From the IMG/VR virus record IMGVR_UViG_3300046002_001774, positions 1 through 64,000 of that record: a stretch of DNA of 64,000 bases, one strand, 5' to 3'. Origin of the DNA: a virus. The position numbers and the translations under genes were made by a program. Shown piece by piece: positions 62,209-64,000 of the stretch. The notes beneath the pieces were generated by a model. It did no database searches. It worked only from the letters and a program-made list of their open reading frames with translations, and was not told where the DNA came from. The stretch's first letter is position 1. The number at the start of each line of letters is the position of its first letter.

Positions 62209-63477
62209 TTAAGATCCAGCTTCATCCAAGCCGAGGTCAATTGCATCAGAAGCATTCATTTTAATGCGGTCGTGCATAGAATTTGGTTTGTTACTTGCTG
62301 GAGTGTTAATTGATGGCTTAGGAATCTTGGATGATCCCTTTAGTTTATTATTTTCAGTAGTCAATTGACTAATCTGTTGCATCAATGCGTTTTTCTGAGC
62401 TTGTTCGGTGCGAAGTTGCTCTGTTAGCACATGAGAGAATACGGCAGATGCAGCTACATTTGCTCTTTCTTGAGCAGTTGTAGGCCAAAGTGCGGATTCA
62501 AACTTCTGAGCAAGCCCAGAGACTGTTTCATTGTGCTTCTGAATCTGTGCACGTTGTTCTGGAGTTGCGTCAGGTGATGGTTCTGCATACCTAGCCCACG
62601 GAAGTTCTTTTGTGATCTCGTCAATGGTCTTATCAATTTCTTGAATCTCATTACCATACCACTCTTTATTTGCCGTCTCACGTTGAACAAGAATCTCGTC
62701 AGCGTGTTCAGCAGCATTAGCAATCTCAGCTTCTTGCTTCTCTTGAAGATCAGATACATCAACAAGACCACGCTTGAGACGCTCAGAATCCGTTAATGGA
62801 AGTTTTGAAAAAGCATCTTGCCTCCAAAAATCATCTGCTACTTTTGTTGGGCCTCCAGCAGCCTCAATTGACTTGATTACTTCGTCACCCGCGCCATGCT
62901 TGCGGAGGATGTTGTAGACGCTTTCTTTGGCGTTTTGGATCGGCTCAACGTATTTGCTTTTGAACTCTGGATCGTTTTTGATGTCGAAGATCGCACGGAA
63001 CTTTTTGAGTTCGTCGTAGTCTTGCGGAGCTTCAGTTCTTTTACCTTCGGCTTCTGCGAGACGTTGACGCAGAATTTCGGCTTCAGCGGCTTGCTGTTTG
63101 TATGTTGATGCGGTTTCTTGAAGTTTACGCCAGTTACTTTGGTTCTTTTCGGAGAGGTTGCGAGGCTGCTCAATGGCTGCAATTTCTGGGTCGATTTCAA
63201 CTTTCGGTTCTTGAACAACTGGGGCGGGTGTTGCAGTTTCTGCGACAGGCGTTGGCTCAACAGGTATTGGAGCGACAGGCTCGTCCAGAATGCCATCTGG
63301 TTCTTGTGCGGGTTCCTCCACTTGAGGTTGAATCGTTTCAGTAGTTTCTCCGATAGCTTCATCAAGGAGTGAATCAATTTGTGAGGATGTATCTTCATCT
63401 ATTGGGTCTGAGTTGAGGCTAGGATTACCAAAGCCTGTTACGTCTGGTTCTACTACGTTGTCGTCTGTGTCTGTCAT
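62209..63477 (-). CDS. Scaffold-like protein, copy B
   Basis: 422 aa, homologous end to end to copy A (418 aa). Acidic/proline-rich first 90 residues (Pro-Val-Ala repeats instead of copy A's Glu-Thr-Ser), then conserved EIAAIEQPRNLSE-N-SNWRKLQETASTYK, long coiled coils and the C-terminal HDRIKMNASDAIDLGLDEAG. Likely scaffold for the capsid protein encoded 2.6 kb downstream. Leader AAACAAAATAAATATG has no Shine-Dalgarno. Confidence 0.65.
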   Translation of the reverse strand: MTDTDDNVVEPDVTGFGNPSLNSDPIDEDTSSQIDSLLDEAIGETTETIQPQVEEPAQEPDGILDEPVAPIPVEPTPVAETATPAPVVQEPKVEIDPEIAAIEQPRNLSEKNQSNWRKLQETASTYKQQAAEAEILRQRLAEAEGKRTEAPQDYDELKKFRAIFDIKNDPEFKSKYVEPIQNAKESVYNILRKHGAGDEVIKSIEAAGGPTKVADDFWRQDAFSKLPLTDSERLKRGLVDVSDLQEKQEAEIANAAEHADEILVQRETANKEWYGNEIQEIDKTIDEITKELPWARYAEPSPDATPEQRAQIQKHNETVSGLAQKFESALWPTTAQERANVAASAVFSHVLTEQLRTEQAQKNALMQQISQLTTENNKLKGSSKIPKPSINTPASNKPNSMHDRIKMNASDAIDLGLDEAGS

Positions 63478-63511
63478 ATTTATTTTGTTTTGGTTGTTAT
63501 CTGACTAAATT

Positions 63512-63796
63512 TTATTTGTTAGGTTGTTTTCCAAAATATTCTTCATAAGAATCTCTTTTTAATACAAAAATTGGAATTTCTTTTTCATTTGGAAAATACA
63601 TAATTGCCATTTCAACAAAATTAAGTTTGTCAAATGTTTTTTTAATATCTTCCCTCCATTTTTCGGTGGGGTTTTTATCAAAAATTCCGCCGTAAAAAGT
63701 TACATAATAAATGTGTTTTGGTTTTTCTTGAATTACATTCCAATAAAAATTATGAGAATTCCAATTTTTATGTGATATATTAATTGTTGTTTCCAT
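63512..63796 (-). CDS. Hypothetical protein unique to copy B
   Basis: 94 aa, aromatic and Lys/Asn-rich, very AT-rich codons (METTINISHKNWNSHNFYWN; YVTFYGGIFDKNPTEKWRED). No counterpart in the matching gap of copy A, so inserted here or lost there. Base composition differs from the flanking genes, suggesting separate origin. Not recognised. Confidence 0.6.
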   Translation of the reverse strand: METTINISHKNWNSHNFYWNVIQEKPKHIYYVTFYGGIFDKNPTEKWREDIKKTFDKLNFVEMAIMYFPNEKEIPIFVLKRDSYEEYFGKQPNK

Positions 63797-63821
63797 ATTT
63801 TTTACTGAAACTATGTATTTT

Positions 63822-64000
63822 TACATTGATGTGAAATTTCCTACTGATGCGTCTTGGTTTTCTTCGTCCATAGAAGACAAGTCTCGCAGTTCGCGAATAG
63901 CGAATTCAAAGCCTTCTTTGAACTTGGCTTGAAGAGCAACTTCCTCAATAGTCTTCCCGTCACACAATGGAATGCGTGAACGGTAATACTCTATTAATTT
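63822..64000 (-). CDS. Conserved small protein of the capsid block, copy B (5' part beyond edge)
   Basis: The frame is open from base 64000 to the TAA at 63822 (about 59 codons): KLIEYYRSRIPLCDGKTIEE, then VALQAKFKEGFEFAIRELRD and the end GNFTSM, identical to copy A's C-terminal six residues. The N-terminus lies outside the window. Confidence 0.7.

Larger units (their letters stand above)
60456..64000 (-). repeat. Diverged capsid-block duplicate, copy B
   Basis: Second version of the block at 1-3207: 79-aa homologue (cut by edge), extra 94-aa gene, scaffold, GT2-like, GT32-like, all minus strand. Differences: longer Lys/Glu-rich N-terminus in the GT2-like protein, intact DDD motif, and the inserted 94-aa gene. 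Portal and terminase equivalents for this copy should lie right of the window. Confidence 0.85.

Overview
This window is double-stranded DNA tailed-phage sequence, most likely podovirus-like. Every gene I can support lies on the minus strand, so transcription runs from high to low coordinates. Genes are packed tightly, mostly joined by ATGA or TAATG stop-start overlaps. I see no integrase, repressor, DNA or RNA polymerase, tRNA gene, CRISPR array, insertion sequence or bacterial housekeeping gene. A lipoprotein in the lysis cassette points to a Gram-negative host. Autotransporter-type beta-strand repeats in one tail gene, and A-rich leaders without a Shine-Dalgarno sequence on many late genes, weakly suggest Verrucomicrobiota or Bacteroidota.

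Reading in transcription order from the right edge. 64.0-58.4 kb: a small conserved gene (cut by the edge), scaffold-like protein, two glycosyltransferase-like proteins, an 830-bp gene-free structured region, then the likely major capsid protein. 58.4-53.9 kb: small virion proteins, fibre proteins, an autotransporter-repeat protein and a collagen-like protein. 53.9-52.9 kb: a four-gene lysis cassette (two-TM protein, lipoprotein, second two-TM protein, YkuD-like enzyme). 52.9-45.6 kb: metallophosphoesterase, winged-helix protein, two collagen-like proteins, two beta-helix tailspikes each followed by a copy of a 27-aa microprotein. 45.6-34.4 kb: lipase, capsid-staple-like protein, a 1246-aa adaptor with a large insertion, a nozzle-like protein, a PAPS-reductase-like enzyme and internal virion proteins. 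34.4-23.6 kb: a 580-aa protein and a giant 3018-aa polyvalent protein. 23.6-8.5 kb: many small early genes plus ERF recombinase, RecB/Cas4-like nuclease, DUF1376 replisome protein, DnaB helicase, SSB-like protein, PD-(D/E)XK nuclease, RusA-like resolvase, small terminase, glycosyltransferase, methyltransferase, MazG and dCMP deaminase. 8.5-0 kb: large terminase, portal, then again the small conserved gene, scaffold and both glycosyltransferases.

The most striking structural fact is that the last block (small gene, scaffold, GT2-like, GT32-like) occurs at both ends of the window in the same order and orientation. The copies sit about 60.5 kb apart and have clearly diverged protein sequences. 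One full phage gene complement is therefore visible exactly once, flanked by two non-identical versions of the same capsid block. This suggests two related ~60-kb phage genomes joined head to tail, an unusually large genome with a duplicated block, or a chimeric assembly.

Functionally, early genes supply helicase loading, single-strand annealing recombination and nucleotide-pool control while relying on host polymerases. TerS and TerL are split by about 5 kb. The virion set combines a short-tail adaptor/nozzle with an array of collagen-like, beta-helix and adhesin-type receptor-binding proteins. Beyond the annotated genes, the items most worth following are the structured 500-800 nt region upstream of the capsid gene, a hairpin-rich block at 15.65-15.84 kb, a terminator placed 6 nt before the DUF1376 start codon, and a promoter whose spacer is a perfect palindrome at 22.15 kb.
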